From: Tanytarsus gracilentus
Lineage: Eukaryota > Arthropoda > Insecta > Diptera > Chironomidae
Length of the DNA stretch: 64,000 bases
Reading direction: 5' to 3'
Assembly: GCA_038502055.1 (NCBI GenBank)
Contig: JAXRKN010000039.1
Coordinates: forward strand, 5,084,001-5,148,000
Every line of letters starts with the position of its first letter. Within the stretch, counting starts at the first letter, position 1. The notes under the pieces are model-generated. The model did not search any database. It saw only the letters and a program-made list of their open reading frames with translations, and was not told the DNA's origin. Shown here one piece after another: positions 48,653 through 61,833 of this stretch. A program made the position numbers and the translations under genes.

Positions 48653-51600
48653 TTTTTGACAGTGATAAAAAAATTGTAGAAAAATATTTTTTTTTGAAAA
48701 AATTCAAATGTTTGCTATGATTTTAAAAATGTTTTCTGTGAGAATAAAAAAAGTCAATAAACTCGAAAAATTAATTTTGATCTCAGTGTTCGTAATTTTA
48801 ATTTTTAATTAAATTCATTTAAATCAATTAAAGTTCTCGCCGGCAAACATTTTCAACTTTTTTTACGATCTCTTTTTTATTTCCAACATAAACCACAAAA
48901 TGCACTGCTCGAATGTCACATGCGATTGCAATCTCATCTCAAGATCTTAAGATTGCTAATTTATGTCGAATTCCAAAATTCCCTTCACTACCGTTTAGAT
49001 CATCAAACTCTTTCTCTATCTCGGGGAATTTAAAGCATGAAATTCTTCTGAAAAATGATTCGTCTGTCACATATTTTAATCAAAACATTTTTTTAGTCGA
49101 TATCATTATCATATCTTCGATCTTGTTTAGCGTATCTCGAACATCAATTCTTTTATCACCGACGCTGTGTTATTTTCCTCTTCTTCATGTCGCGATGAAA
49201 TAATTTCACGACTTTTTATTTCTTTTTCTCTTACCCTTTTTTCGCTTCTGTGGTGCTTGATCGGAGGAGAAAGAAAAATTAAATCAATAATCAACGAAAA
49301 GGAATGAGAGAAAAGTTTGTAAGACATCTCTCAGGTCTGAAAATTATCTTGAACATCAAATCGTTGATCATCTCGATATAAAACTCGTGTATGTTCTCAC
49401 ACAGGAAGAGATTTGTTAAACTTGAGAGATTTTTACATCCTTAATCAGATCAGAAAATGATGGCTGTTAACATGGAAATTTAAATTTATTTTGTAAACTT
49501 ATTTAATTTTAATCATTGCCGTGCACTTAAGAAATGTGACATGATTTATACTGATAGTTCACATCGGAAAGTGATGGGAAAATGCCTCACACTGGAATGT
49601 TTCGTCTTATCATCATTTCTCTCCAGCAAAACAGTAACGACAGCATTTTTTTTGCGGCAATTGCGATAAATTCACCTTTTTAGTATTCAGTTGGAAATTT
49701 TTATATATCATTGGGTGAACGATCACTTTTTACAACTGATAAGTTCACGTTTATTCCTCTCTTCTTCTTTCTTGTGTCTTTATCATCATCAAATGCACGA
49801 TTTATGTATGTGTCACACACATCACCGCAGAGAGCGGTATTTTTATGCATAATTAATGTCCATTCGGGGCGGTGTTTATATTTTAATTATTAACATTATG
49901 TTGTGAGACGCATTTCATAATGCGTGCGATAAATTTTTAAGATTGACGATGCGAACTCGTCAAACGTGTTCATTTTAACCGTAAAATAATTGCTTACAAA
50001 AATATTGAGTCCATCCCTTGCATTTCTTTTATCAATCGCTCAATAATGAAAGTCATGACGCGTTGCTGTCGCTGATAAGTGAGAGAAGGAAGAAATTGCG
50101 AAATTCTCACGGTCTTGAAGGCTCTTTTTTAACGAACAATATGTACAGTGGCTTGTGACAGTAGAGCGAGAACAATTGTCGTCAATTTCTTTCGCGATGC
50201 ACATTTTAAACTTTATAAATGTGAATGACGAAGGGCTCGTTGTGAGTTGAATTTTTGATAAGGCATTTTGTTGCGCGATGCTGGGAAAAATTGCGTGAAA
50301 GTCGGATTTTAAGGAATTTAATAAAGATTTTTTTAACTTTAATAAATTCAAAATAACTTCTTTAAATCCCCATTCGATATTTGTGAACATCTCATGCTGT
50401 TGTACTCGCATAATAACGGCAATATATCACATCGAAGTCGATTGTTTCTCACAAGCGCAAACTTGTCATCAAATGGAATTTTTTGTTTCACATCTCGAAA
50501 AAAAAATGTCTTTCATTCGTCGATGCAATGATTGTCATCTCGCTGTCCTGCGCTGCATGGTGAAAATTCACAATAATTGTTTACAAAACAGCAATTAATT
50601 CGTTTGTGCAAAAGGATTCCAATGGGTTTGATTTATGTTCGTTAACATCTCAACCACCAGCGTCATTACCGACGACGATCCAGGAATTGGAAATCAACGC
50701 GAACAATTGTCGATAAATTGCGAGCGAGAAAGAGAAATATGAGAAAATTAAGTTCACACGATCTTCCACCACAAAATGAATATTGACACTGCATTTCTAA
50801 TTCAATCGAAGAAAAAAAGAAGATTTTTCCATCTTTGATTGTGAACATGAAAAAAATGTCATAATTTCATTAAATATGGAAGCGACATCATAATCATACT
50901 CAGTGTCGTTGAGAAGTTATTAATATGTGAAATATGCAGTGATTTCTTTTCCATTCATATCGATATGGAATTTTTTCTTATATTTATTCCTTCACATGTA
51001 ATTCACATTTTATCGGGAATACGAGAATGAGTGGCACTTTTGGAGTTGCGTGAATTTAGCTAAATTCTTGGTATTCAATTCTTATTTAAGTCTGATGAAG
51101 AATTCTCGCCAACTTCACATTAATCATCATGTTTTCCCTATCACTCCCATATCAGTAAGTCACTCATATCCATAGTGATAGAATCCAACTCAATATCTCA
51201 ATATAGTCACAAATTCTTCAACATTTTGCAAGTCTCGTCGTGCATACTGGCGACCAGACAAACTGTTAGGAACTCGTTTTTTGTCACTGCCGCTTACTAT
51301 CGTTTTCTCCCTTTATTGGAGCGCGAGAGAATTCTTGCCGAGTCCCCATGTCAAGTGTTTTCAGGTTTTATTTTATTTTTTCTTCAAAAATTTTCCATAT
51401 ATTGCGTGAGTTGGAAACGGGGAGGAGGAGGAGAGAGAAGGGCGATCGCCGTAATTGCTTTTTGTCATAACTTATTTCAGACTTTCGGTCTGCAAAGTCA
51501 TCAGACTTCATGTCGATTGTGGAGAGCAGAATAATGCAAAAATTTCGAGAGACGACCTAAGAAAATTTTAATGAGAAATTGAGGCGAAAATACTTAAATG

Positions 51601-52192
51601 ACATTTCATTTCAATTCGATTTTATTTCTGCCTTCTTACATTTCATTTCGCATGCGAGATTGTTGGCCTTGCTGCAAATTTTGGGTGAATTCATGATTTA
51701 AAATCATTTTTTAAAAATAAATTTTTATGAGTTGAAAAATATTTTTAAAATTCCTCCTAAAATTACCGCAAGAGATTCTTCAACATCGGACGCAAGGAGA
51801 TGAAAATAAAAATCGATTCGATAAAAATATTTTTATCAATTCCACTTTGCCATTTTGGGCTGAGCGTTTGGGAAAATGTTGTAAGAGAGCATTCTGTCTC
51901 TCTCACTCTCGATCGAGTCTCGCGCAATCAATTCTGTGCGACCGTCGACAGAATTCAGAGTTGATATGGAGAGGACAAGTTGTTTGTGTCAGTCCGCCGG
52001 AGCAACTCGCAGAAAAATAATTAAAAAGCTTTTCATTTTTTTCCCTCCATTTTTCCTACTGCACAGCAACCACGTCGCGTTTTCGACATGAGGTCTGACT
52101 GAGCTCGCAATTGATGCACAAACACACACACGCACGACAAAACCCATTTTGACATCGACTTGCGAGATTTTCTCAGACGAAAATGGAAACGT
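48653..52192. other. Non-coding stretch
   Basis: No gene supported. A GC-richer patch at about 51880-52130 contains an initiator-like TCAGTCCGCC at 51989 and may be a promoter of an unseen plus-strand transcript. GGAGGAGGAG at about 51419-51430 is a purine tract. Frames at 50040-50411 and 51175-51534 have no domains. Confidence 0.4.
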
Positions 52193-52296
52193 TTAATAAT
52201 CAGTCGTAGTTACAGGTAGATGTTGACCATTTCCAGACACAGAGAGAGAATTGATCGAGTGGCTATTCGTTGTCGCATTCGAAGGCCGATAAATAT
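52193..52296 (-). CDS. Probable terminal coding exon
   Basis: After a good acceptor (ATCTTTTCAG) an open stretch of 33 codons rich in Ser, Thr and Asn ends at TAA. It includes IYRPSNATTNS, SVSGNGQHLPV and a TTTDY end. Base and codon use are unlike the surrounding AT-rich DNA. It needs an upstream exon with one overhanging base. The nearest candidate is the start exon at 55600-55615, which has exactly that phase. The product is not recognised. Confidence 0.4.
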
Positions 52297-55200
52297 CTGA
52301 AAAGATATTTCGATAAAGCTTGATGTCGCGTTGATGGAAATCTTTCATTGCAATTATGTATGAATTTTTATGTTCGATTTTATTCAAATTGTCAGTTCGC
52401 AATTGCCAATTAAGAGAAAAAAAAATGTTGTGAAATCTCAGATTACTTTTTAGCGTGAGACAAGAAGAAAATTTTTAGATTTTTTAAAATGGATAAGAAG
52501 AAAAATATAAAAATGATGTTTTATCGATAGACAATTGCAATTGTGCGAGACAATTCTAATTTATTTTTTCTCCACAACACCTTCAATTTTATCACTCTAA
52601 CCTAAAAATTATCGCAAATTATCGAATTATACACTTTATAAGGTTAACTAAGTCAGAAAGAGAGAAAAAGTCATTCGCGTGCACTTAAAATCGTTAAAAT
52701 TTACATTTTCTGCTCTTTTTCGCTAATAAACAAATTTACAAACTCGGAAAAGCATTCGCAATTTCCTCAATATTATCTAATTGAATTATAAATTGCATTT
52801 ATAAATCGAAATTATTGCTATTAGGATTAGAGTCGACGAAAAATGACAGAAAACAAAATGCTCTCATGAGCAAATACAAATAACGCGTGAATTTATGATC
52901 ACTTTTTGCCTTATAGAGGATTCAAAATGATTAATTTACCTGCCTATAAAGTGAACCATTAAATGACTCTCGCAACGACAAAACTGTCAATTGTCTCAGT
53001 TTATTTGCGAATTGCACTTTTTAATAATGACAAAATATTGTGCGCATAAATGCAATAAAATATTCACACACACTCAAAATATGGCGCCTATGTTGTCAAT
53101 TTGGAAAAATATCGACGTCGGAGCTTTTTAAGGAGATTTTCCTTAATACTAAGTTTGGTGGTGAAGTTTAATTATATGAAAATTGATTTAATGTCTCGGT
53201 TCGAATTTTTTGAAAAATTAATTTTTAAAATATTAAAAAATTATAATTTAAAAATGGATTTCACTCAAGGAATCACAGTGAGAATTTCTTCAGCTCGGCG
53301 ATAAATAACTCAACATTAAAAGTTATATATATTTTTTAAATACATTTAAAGTGCGCCGGAATACATTGCGCAAAAGGGTGACTAATTGTCTCACAACATT
53401 TTGATTGGCACGAATAATTACTTATTATAATGCCGAACTCCAGAGAGAGAGAAAGATTTACAAAAGCGCAGGTGAATGCCTTATAAGGAAGAAACTGTGC
53501 CGGTTTTCAGCCTGTCGCTCTCTGTCTGATGAAAGTCTTATCACAATGGCGAATTGTTAAATTAAGCTCTTTTTGAAAGTGCACCCATAATGAGATTTTC
53601 CGGATGTTTGTTGACAGATTTTGACCGCAAAATGTGGATGTCGGTATTGAAAGACAAGCAGCTCAAAAGAATCAACTTTAATAGAATTTTATTGTTAATC
53701 GTTTGCGTTGTAAATCATGAGAATGTGAAACATAAATTTAATGACGTTTTATTGTTTGTTGAGGGAGATTAGTGCGCATTCAGTGCGGTGAAATATTTGC
53801 ATTTACACTTCATGGTAGCTGAATTATTTGGATGAAGTTAGTTTGAATATTTAAAATTTAAATTTTAACAATTTTTTTTAAAATAAATTTTTATTATTTT
53901 TTTATCCAACATTAAAAATTATTTTAAATTTTTTGACTAATTCACACCCGATCAATTAATCCGACAAACAACAACATTGTACCTGATTTTTTTTAATGCT
54001 GCAAAATTTACTGTTTGACTCAACAGAAATCGGCGGCGGATGAAGGAGAGAGAGAGTAAATGCGACCTCAATGGAATTTAAAAAATATATAAATTTAATT
54101 GCATTACAATAACGATGCAAAATGGTCATAGAGGAGCAACATGGGTTATGCGGCTTTTGGTGTGCATATGCTGCTGACTTTTAACATTTCAGGAATTTAT
54201 TTGTTCGCATTATATTAGTCGCTAAAGCTTTTAGTTGCATTTGAGGATTGAATTCAGGTTAGGAAATTTATTTTACCTGCAAATAGTAAAAAAAGTGACA
54301 AAACTGCCTCACAAATCCCATCGATGCGCTTCTAATCTTTTTCCATACCGCAAATTTATCCGTCGCTGCTGTTTGTTTTTCTATGCACTGCCATGTTCAC
54401 AATCATTTGCTTTACTAATTCATGAATATTACAAATCGAAGGTTAATTTTAATTAATTTAATAATCCACTAATCAAACATGTCGTATATGCGCTTGTTCG
54501 CTACTAAACATTACATGTACACCGAGGAAATATTTTAGCTTAAAAATTAATGCACGCAAATGGAAAACAGTCAAACACTTGTCGAAGCGGTAAATTTTGT
54601 TTGATAGATTTTATTTTATTCCTTTTCGCCAAGTTTTTTATTTGTTTTACAACATTTACAAGAATCAATGAGAATTACGATCGTGCGAAGAGCTAATCGG
54701 ATGTCACGTCACAGTTAGGAAGTTTTGATATTTATAGACTCGTTTCAGACAAAAGGTTTTAATAGATTTTTTCGTGGTATCAACTTTATGAAGATAAAAC
54801 TGAAATTCTTTTGAAAAATAAAAAAAGGCATCTTAGATTTTTAAATAATAAGAAAAAGTAAAATCCAAAAGTCTTTGGATGTTTGCTCAAATACGCAATA
54901 AAATATTCATCGTCCATAACCAATGAATAGCTGCACATTTATCTAATAAAAAATGCTCAAATAGTTGCATTTAGTGCAATATCGAATTCAAATGTGTATC
55001 GAGGAATTTTTATTTCATCAACGACCAGAGACGTTGCGATATGGCAAAGAAACACATTTGATCATTTTTCTTCTAATTATAAAGTCGTGATCCTAATTGA
55101 ATTTATATGTGAAGCGAATGAATAATGTGAGAGTGTGGGGATCGTTTGCAAATGATGTTTTACTGTTAAAAAAATTAAAAAAATTCTGAGAACTGCATAA

Positions 55201-57507
55201 ACTTTTTTGTTTACTTTATTAATTTTGAATTAAAAATTGAAAAAACTCAACTCAGCGATAAAATGCAATTAAAATTTCTCAATCAACATTTTAATGTATT
55301 TTTAAATGAAGTCATATGCAATTCTTATCTCGGCACTTCCCGCTTAGGTTAATAATTTTTTTATTGTCAATTTCACTTCTGAAATATTAAAAAGAACAAT
55401 GTATCACTTTAATGACCGCGTGTATGACGATATCTTTATAAATATCGCCGCTATAAAAACGAGAAAATTATTCAAGCAATTTTTATATCGAAAATTTCAG
55501 AGCCTAGAACTGGGTGCACTTTTGTGTGATTTACATCGTCTCGACATCGACGAGAGATTAAAATTCCATTCAACAACGACGACATCAATCTTTTCTCACC
55601 TTCAGCATGGCTCATGTTGAATCAGGTGTCAATTGCTGTTTGTGCAAAAAAAACTCCAAACATGCAAATTCAACTGTCAATCACTCTCGTCTGTGTGATG
55701 CGATGAAGAATGGGAGAATTTTGTACTTTTTAACTCTTTTCTTTCTTTCAACAAAAAATTAACAACTTACTTAGGAAACTGAGTCGAGTGCAATGTGGAA
55801 TTTTATCATCACTGCTGATCTATTAATGCTAACTAATTTATGAGCTGTCGATTTATCATCATCGTGTGCAATTGATATTCTAATTAACGTGACGAAGTTT
55901 TTAATAAAAAAAACTTTAAATTGAGTTTTTTAATAAATTTAATAATGCCAAAAAAAATTGTTATCAGTCTCTTCCACTTAAGACCGAAATTCTTAAGTGT
56001 GAATTTAATTCTCATTATAACTCTTTTAAAAGAGAATAAAAGACTCTTAAGGTCGGCGAGATAAAAAATTAACATGGAAAGTGATTTAACAACATTTAAA
56101 AGCACATCGCGTCGATTATCGTGGCGAGAAGTTTTTTACGCGATGCGAAAGGAATCAATAAATAAATTCAATAAATTACATGAAAACTATCATAAATTTT
56201 ATAACGCTGAAGTGCATTAAGGCTGAAAATGTGAGAGTCAAGGTCAATGTTAAAAGTGATAAGAAATTGTTGACTGTCGAGAAAAAATCAACTGCCAAAA
56301 TATTTTTATAATTTTTCAATAAACCTGCAAATAAAACTTCAAATCTTTTAAACCTTTTAAAAAAAACTTAAAAACCCAAACATTTCAATCGAGTTCTTGC
56401 GCTAAATGAAATAAAATAAAATAATCTCTTTTTGCATAATTACTTGATAAAAACCAGACGTCTTTGCGTTAAACGTCAACTCGATCTCGATCATGCCAAT
56501 AAAATAATAATTTTAACGACCTAACGAAAAAAAACTGATAAACTCATTTTTAATGGCTCGAGTCGTATAAAAAAAGAGTATTTAATCCAATTTTAATTAT
56601 GTTTACAGTGATCAGAGGCGAGTGTGTTGTGAGTTGAGCCTCTCTGAATTGCTTTGTTAATATGAAAGAATTTATCAAGGGATGGAAATTTAATTTCATG
56701 TATTTAACATTTTTTATTCATGCGTTGGAATTTTGTTTGCATAAAAAAGCAAGATTTACCTTCGTTTCACGAGATGCGATTATGACACACAGCGTAATGC
56801 ATGCGATAAAAGAGAAGGAATTAAAAATCACATCATAAAAATGTCCATGTGCGTTCGATATGAAAGAGAAGTAAAAAAAAACTCGAAATTTAATCCTTAC
56901 AGTATGCTCAATTTATTATGTGTATGCAAAAATATTACAAAATAAAATTCACTCATTCTTTAAAGTGGTGAGTGTGTGTGTGTGCACTTATAACAAGGAA
57001 TGATCGAAGAGTGAAGATAATGAAATTTTTTAAATTTCCAATCATCATCAATATACATTTCTCTTTTCCCTAACTAATATGACACCGGGAGAATGTTGAA
57101 AAATTCAATTTACTTTTTACAAGGTTCAAGATGAACTTTTTGAGATTTTTTAAAATTTTAACTTCAAAAAGTTCTTTTATAAAAATTTAATCTAAGATTT
57201 TTCAAGGGATAAACTTTCAATAAAAATCATCCTTTAAAAATTAAATAATTCAAAAAAGATTTTTTAAATTTCAAAAAACCGTTAAAAATTTAAAAAATCT
57301 TGATTGCTCACATTTTGAGTCTCTTACACACTAAAAGGAGTGAAAGTATAAATTTATCAAAGGCCTACTTAAATTATTAAAAACTTTTTTTTTTCAATAA
57401 ACATTAAAATATTTTTTAAATTTAATCTTGATTAATATTCACATATGGAAAAGAAAAGATTCGAAATCACTTTTTGACTTAATTTACAAAATAAATTTTT
57501 GATTATG
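52297..57507. other. Non-coding stretch downstream of the delilah-like gene
   Basis: AT-rich with no other gene supported. It may be the intron of the split candidate gene at 52193-55615 and may also hold enhancers of the bHLH gene. A GT run lies at about 56970-56985. Frames at 53101-53304, 54235-54456 and 55399-55620 show no domain. Confidence 0.4.
55600..55615 (-). CDS. Possible short first coding exon (MSHAE)
   Basis: ATGAGCCATGCTGAAG is followed directly by the donor GTGAGA. It leaves phase 1, which fits the acceptor at 52297. Joined, they would encode about 39 aa across a 3.3-kb intron, unless further exons lie between. The match is only phase plus splice consensus. Confidence 0.2.
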
Positions 57508-58683
57508 TCATGATAAATACATTTCGAGTGAATTGTGATCATTGAAGCCGCCATGCAGAAGGTCATTGATAGAGTTGAAGGCGTCAAGGTGACTAAGTGG
57601 ACTGAGACATGGTTCGGAGAGATGCAGCGATTCGCCATCCGACTCTAACAGCAAACCAAACTCGAGTGGACTAAAACAGGGCTCGGAGAGTTGAAGGGAC
57701 TCACCATCGGACTCGAGAATGAGACCGAGTTCCGATGGACCGTCATCGTTAGGTGGGGTGAGACATGGACTTAAATCATATTTCATTAAATTTGCGCCTA
57801 ATAAATGATTCATAAATTTATTTCCGCACTGCATCATATTTGATGGCTTATTTCTTGATATTGACATCACTGGCGGTGCTAACGGTGCTTGCTTAATCTT
57901 TTTACTAGTCGACGATTTTGTCGCCGGTGATTTTTTCGCCTTTGCCGCTTTCTTGACTTTCGATGCCTTCACTGGCTTCACGATCGCAACTTCCTTACAG
58001 TAGTCGTGATGATTTGATGCTAAGACATTTGTTACTAATTTTTCCGGCACCGGTGACGGTGACTTTATGCTTTGATCATGGTTCCCATCAACTTCCATTA
58101 GTGACGCCAGCAGATTTTCACTCACTTGAGTTTTATTATCGAGGATGTCACTTAGGATTTTTATATACTTCATTGCCATTCGGAGTGTGGTGATTTTGGT
58201 GAGCTTCTCATTGGTACTTTGAGTTGGCGAGCCGGCCACGACGACGGGCACCGATTGACGTAAACTCTCGAAAGCATGATTGATTTCACGCATTCGTGTC
58301 CGTTCACGCGCATTTGCCGTTTTTCGACGGTACTTCGAGAGCGGTGCTGCCTTCTGTTTCGGCTTCTCCTTCGACGCTCTCACTTTCTCGATCAGCACCG
58401 ACTGCTCGGTAGCTGAACGACTGAGGTCATCACTCATGCTCTTTTTCTCATTGCATCGCGATTTTCTCTCGGCTGCCATCGACTGTCGACTCGCCTGCTT
58501 ATTCGTAATTGATTTGCGTTGCCCGCGTTGTCGCAGCGAATATTTCTCATTTTTCTTAATCGTGAGATTATTATTGCTGCTGTTCTCGTTATTATTATTC
58601 TGATCCGATTCCATTTCCATTGTTACGTCGGGCGATTGATCCATTGTGATTGAGTGCATTATATCGTTGCTCCTATGATGCAT
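57508..58683 (-). CDS. dei: delilah-like bHLH transcription factor
   Basis: A 391-aa nuclear bHLH protein. The bHLH spans about residues 116-182, starting SKYRRKTANARERTRMREIN and ending TLRMAMKYIKILSD, with a longer loop containing STNEKLTKI. This matches the delilah (taxi) class of the Atonal-related superfamily, which in Drosophila acts in tendon, wing and attachment-site cells. An acidic/Asn-rich N-terminus and a basic linker (KVKKAAKAKKS) flank it. The C-terminus carries two 23-residue tandem repeats (319-341 and 342-364) around LESDGESL and LSEPC. The coding region is a single exon; a leader intron probably ends at about 58712 (TTTACAG). The bHLH plus KYRRK start favours delilah over Neurogenin-type genes. 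Confidence 0.8.
   Translation of the reverse strand: MHHRSNDIMHSITMDQSPDVTMEMESDQNNNNENSSNNNLTIKKNEKYSLRQRGQRKSITNKQASRQSMAAERKSRCNEKKSMSDDLSRSATEQSVLIEKVRASKEKPKQKAAPLSKYRRKTANARERTRMREINHAFESLRQSVPVVVAGSPTQSTNEKLTKITTLRMAMKYIKILSDILDNKTQVSENLLASLMEVDGNHDQSIKSPSPVPEKLVTNVLASNHHDYCKEVAIVKPVKASKVKKAAKAKKSPATKSSTSKKIKQAPLAPPVMSISRNKPSNMMQCGNKFMNHLLGANLMKYDLSPCLTPPNDDGPSELGLILESDGESLQLSEPCFSPLEFGLLLESDGESLHLSEPCLSPLSHLDAFNSINDLLHGGFNDHNSLEMYLS
57592..57729 (-). repeat. In-frame 69-bp tandem duplication in the delilah-like gene
   Basis: Residues 319-341 and 342-364 are near-identical (19 of 23 match), both holding LESDGESL, LSEPC and SPL. At the DNA level the copies differ at several silent sites, so the duplication is not brand new. 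Confidence 0.85.
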
Positions 58684-61600
58684 GATGCTACTGAAGACTG
58701 GGGGAATCTGTAAATGAGAAAATTTAATTCAGTAAATTTTTGACAATTAAATTTCGTGAACAAAAATTTAATCTGCGATTTTAAATTAAAGCTAATTCAC
58801 ATGCGTTAAAAATGAATTTTTAAATGAGTCTGTTAGTCGATCTTATCAGCATCGTTCGATCTCTTTATTCAAAGCTGGGTGGCGATTTAACGTCTCTCCG
58901 AATTTAGACGCGCGAAATTTTCATCTAATTAATGAATTGACAATGGTGAATCTCATTAGTGGGTTTAAAATAACACCGCAATCTAATTAAGAGGAAAAGG
59001 GGTCTTTTTAGCTTCTTAATTTTGTGACAAAGTTTTATTTTTGTTAAAATGTGCATTCCGGCACGAACTTGCATACATTGGCAAGGTCTTCATTTTATTT
59101 TATAATATTAATATGTTTGTAAGTCTGATTATTGAGGCTTTAAATGTTGACTCAAGGAATGGAAGATTTTGCTGTCAAAAGCTAGCGTCTATCCCTTCTT
59201 TGATTGAAATATGAATAACCATTGTTGGAGCATCGCATTGCCTTCCCTTGAAGTGCAGAAAAATCTTCACTTATGCAAATGCACATCACGATGTCGCTAT
59301 CATATTTCTCTCTCTCGCTCGCAAAGTGAGATTTAGATTTTCCATGCTGATGATCACATTAAAATGTTATAACGTGTGAAATCGAAAGCGATGGTGCTAC
59401 CTCGCAACTGCATAAGGCCAGCGCGCATAATTTCCATCTCATTTTATTCTGCAATCTATCTCTTTCGCTCACGTCACATTCAATTGACTTCTTACGTGCA
59501 TAATATTGTGATTTATCATTTTCAGTTTGAGATTTACACGAAGTGGTATTTTATGCTACATTGAGAAAGATAGATGCGATGCGAGCAGAAGATGAATGTT
59601 TGAGGCATTTTAATTGATTGTTTTGGGATTAAATTTTTTATCGTTTATTAAAAAATATTTTTTTATAGTTTTAATCTCTAGAATGGAATTATTTAAAATT
59701 GCTAAAACTTAATCGCTGTCATAAATTTATTTTTGTCAAGTGAAAGCATTTCATCGCGTCATAAATGCAATAATTTATGCGGAGAAGACACATCAACAAA
59801 AAACCCACTCTTGGCGTGGACAAAAAATGCAGGTCAAGGACGTTGTTAAACAATCGTCAGAGCCTCACTTGAAAGCGAAAAAAGACAATTCATTAAGTGC
59901 TTGGATATGAGGTTGACCAGTAAAAATCTAGGCGTGGACACTAAAATTTTTAATCTTCTTCGCTTTTTAATTTGATAAATAAAAATAAAAATTTTGTGTC
60001 CACTCTTTGGTCTTAAGTGAAATCTTCACTCGTAAATTGATGCAATTTGAGGTAAAAAAACTCTTCATAAATTGATTTAAATTATTAACTATAAAATCGC
60101 ATAAATATCTCATCAATGTCGAGCTCATCCACAAACAGATTGAGAGTTGAGAAAAATAATCTTGTTCAAACACCGAAAGGCAATAAGCAAGACACAAATC
60201 TTAGACCAATTAGTCAAAAAAGCAAGCAAGCGTGCGAGTGCGCTCTTTTTTATTTGCCGTCAAATTTATGATAATTGTTCGCCTTACAAGCGACATTGCT
60301 ACGCGATGATGATGAGGCGAAACAAAAAGTCAAAATGAGACATAAAATAGAGACAGAAACAAATATATGAACTCGACCCAACCCTTGTTGTTTTGATGTG
60401 TCTGACTGTGTTTCTATGAAAACGAATAAATTCTAATAAACCGATGTGAGCTGATGATCAAATCATTGACACAAGTTATGGACACTTGAGAAAAATTACA
60501 ATTGAATTAGTTAAATAATTTAAAAATTTTAACTAATCAATTTCCCGCATGCATATTCTGAAAAAAATTAACTCTCTCGCTGATTGATTAGTGACATATT
60601 TTTCAATTAAATTAAGAATGTCGCGAGCAAAAGAGAACAATTGAGAATTTGTAATTGGGTCATTTTGATGCCTTCCCTACCCACTTTTTTCTTCTTATTG
60701 TTTCTAACCTCGTCAAAAAAATATGCAATAAATATCATTGAGTTTGTTTTGTTTGCCAGCATAAAATTTAAATTCATTCTGCAATGAATTTCGAGTGACT
60801 TAGTTAAAGAAGGAAATGAACGATTTCATTGTTGAATGATGATTAAAATTCATTTTTCTTCTTCTCTGTCAAATTCGTATTATTAAAAATTGAGGAAGGC
60901 AATGTACTTGAACTGCGAGTAATTGAGTTTAGATTTAGATTTTTCGATTAATGTTTTTGATGACTTTAATGGACATTGGTCAAAGTCTCAGATTTAATTT
61001 AAAATTTGAAAAAATCATGTCTCTTAATTTTTAAATTAATCTCATCTAAATTTCTGAAAATTCCCACAAATCTGCTCTCGAAAAACTCGTTTAAGTTTTA
61101 CCCTTTTCTTCCGATCGCTATCATCATCATAATTATCATTTAAGTATCAATTGAGACAAATATAAATTGGCCTGAACCTGTCGACAGTCAGCAGCAAACT
61201 CGATTCCCATTGTTTCACATATAAACACATGTGCTAATGCCATCTCGGACTCATGACGGTATGCTTGCGATCGCCGCGTGGGCGAATTTTTTCTCTCTGT
61301 CATTCTCGTTTAACAATCATCAAATTAATTTCTTAAGTGAGCATAAAGCTTTTATTTTTATTTGTCTTGTGTTTAAAATTGCTCACAACAATTTAACGAT
61401 CAATTTTCCACAAATGTGCTCGCACATTGGAGAATGAACGAAACAGAAATTAAATTGCACATCAATTAATTGAAATTAAATTTATTTCGAGTCTTTAAAT
61501 TGCACCATAAATTTATAAAAAAAATGTTTAAGTGAGTGCGATGAACGAATAATGGACATGAAAAAGTTGCAAAAGAATTTTTGAATATTTAACTAAAATT

Positions 61601-61833
61601 TTCAAAAAGGTCCGCTAAAAATGAAAAGATTACAAAACACTTTAACAAGCTCACTGTCGATATTTGATGCTTCGTCCATTACACCGAACAATAAGCGAAA
61701 TAGAAGAGAGTTCTGAGAGAGAATAGTACACACGCATTTTTCTAATTATCTTAAAAAATATTAGATTAAAAATAGTTGGAAGATAGTTTAATTGTTAAAT
61801 AAAAGAAAATTCAATTCATAAGTTGTTAAAGCA
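58684..61833. other. Non-coding stretch upstream of the delilah-like gene
   Basis: It contains the leader and promoter of the bHLH gene at its left end. No other gene is supported. Frames at 59376-59564, 60147-60338 and 61231-61437 lack starts or domains. The right end is the leader of the coiled-coil gene at 61834. Confidence 0.45.
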
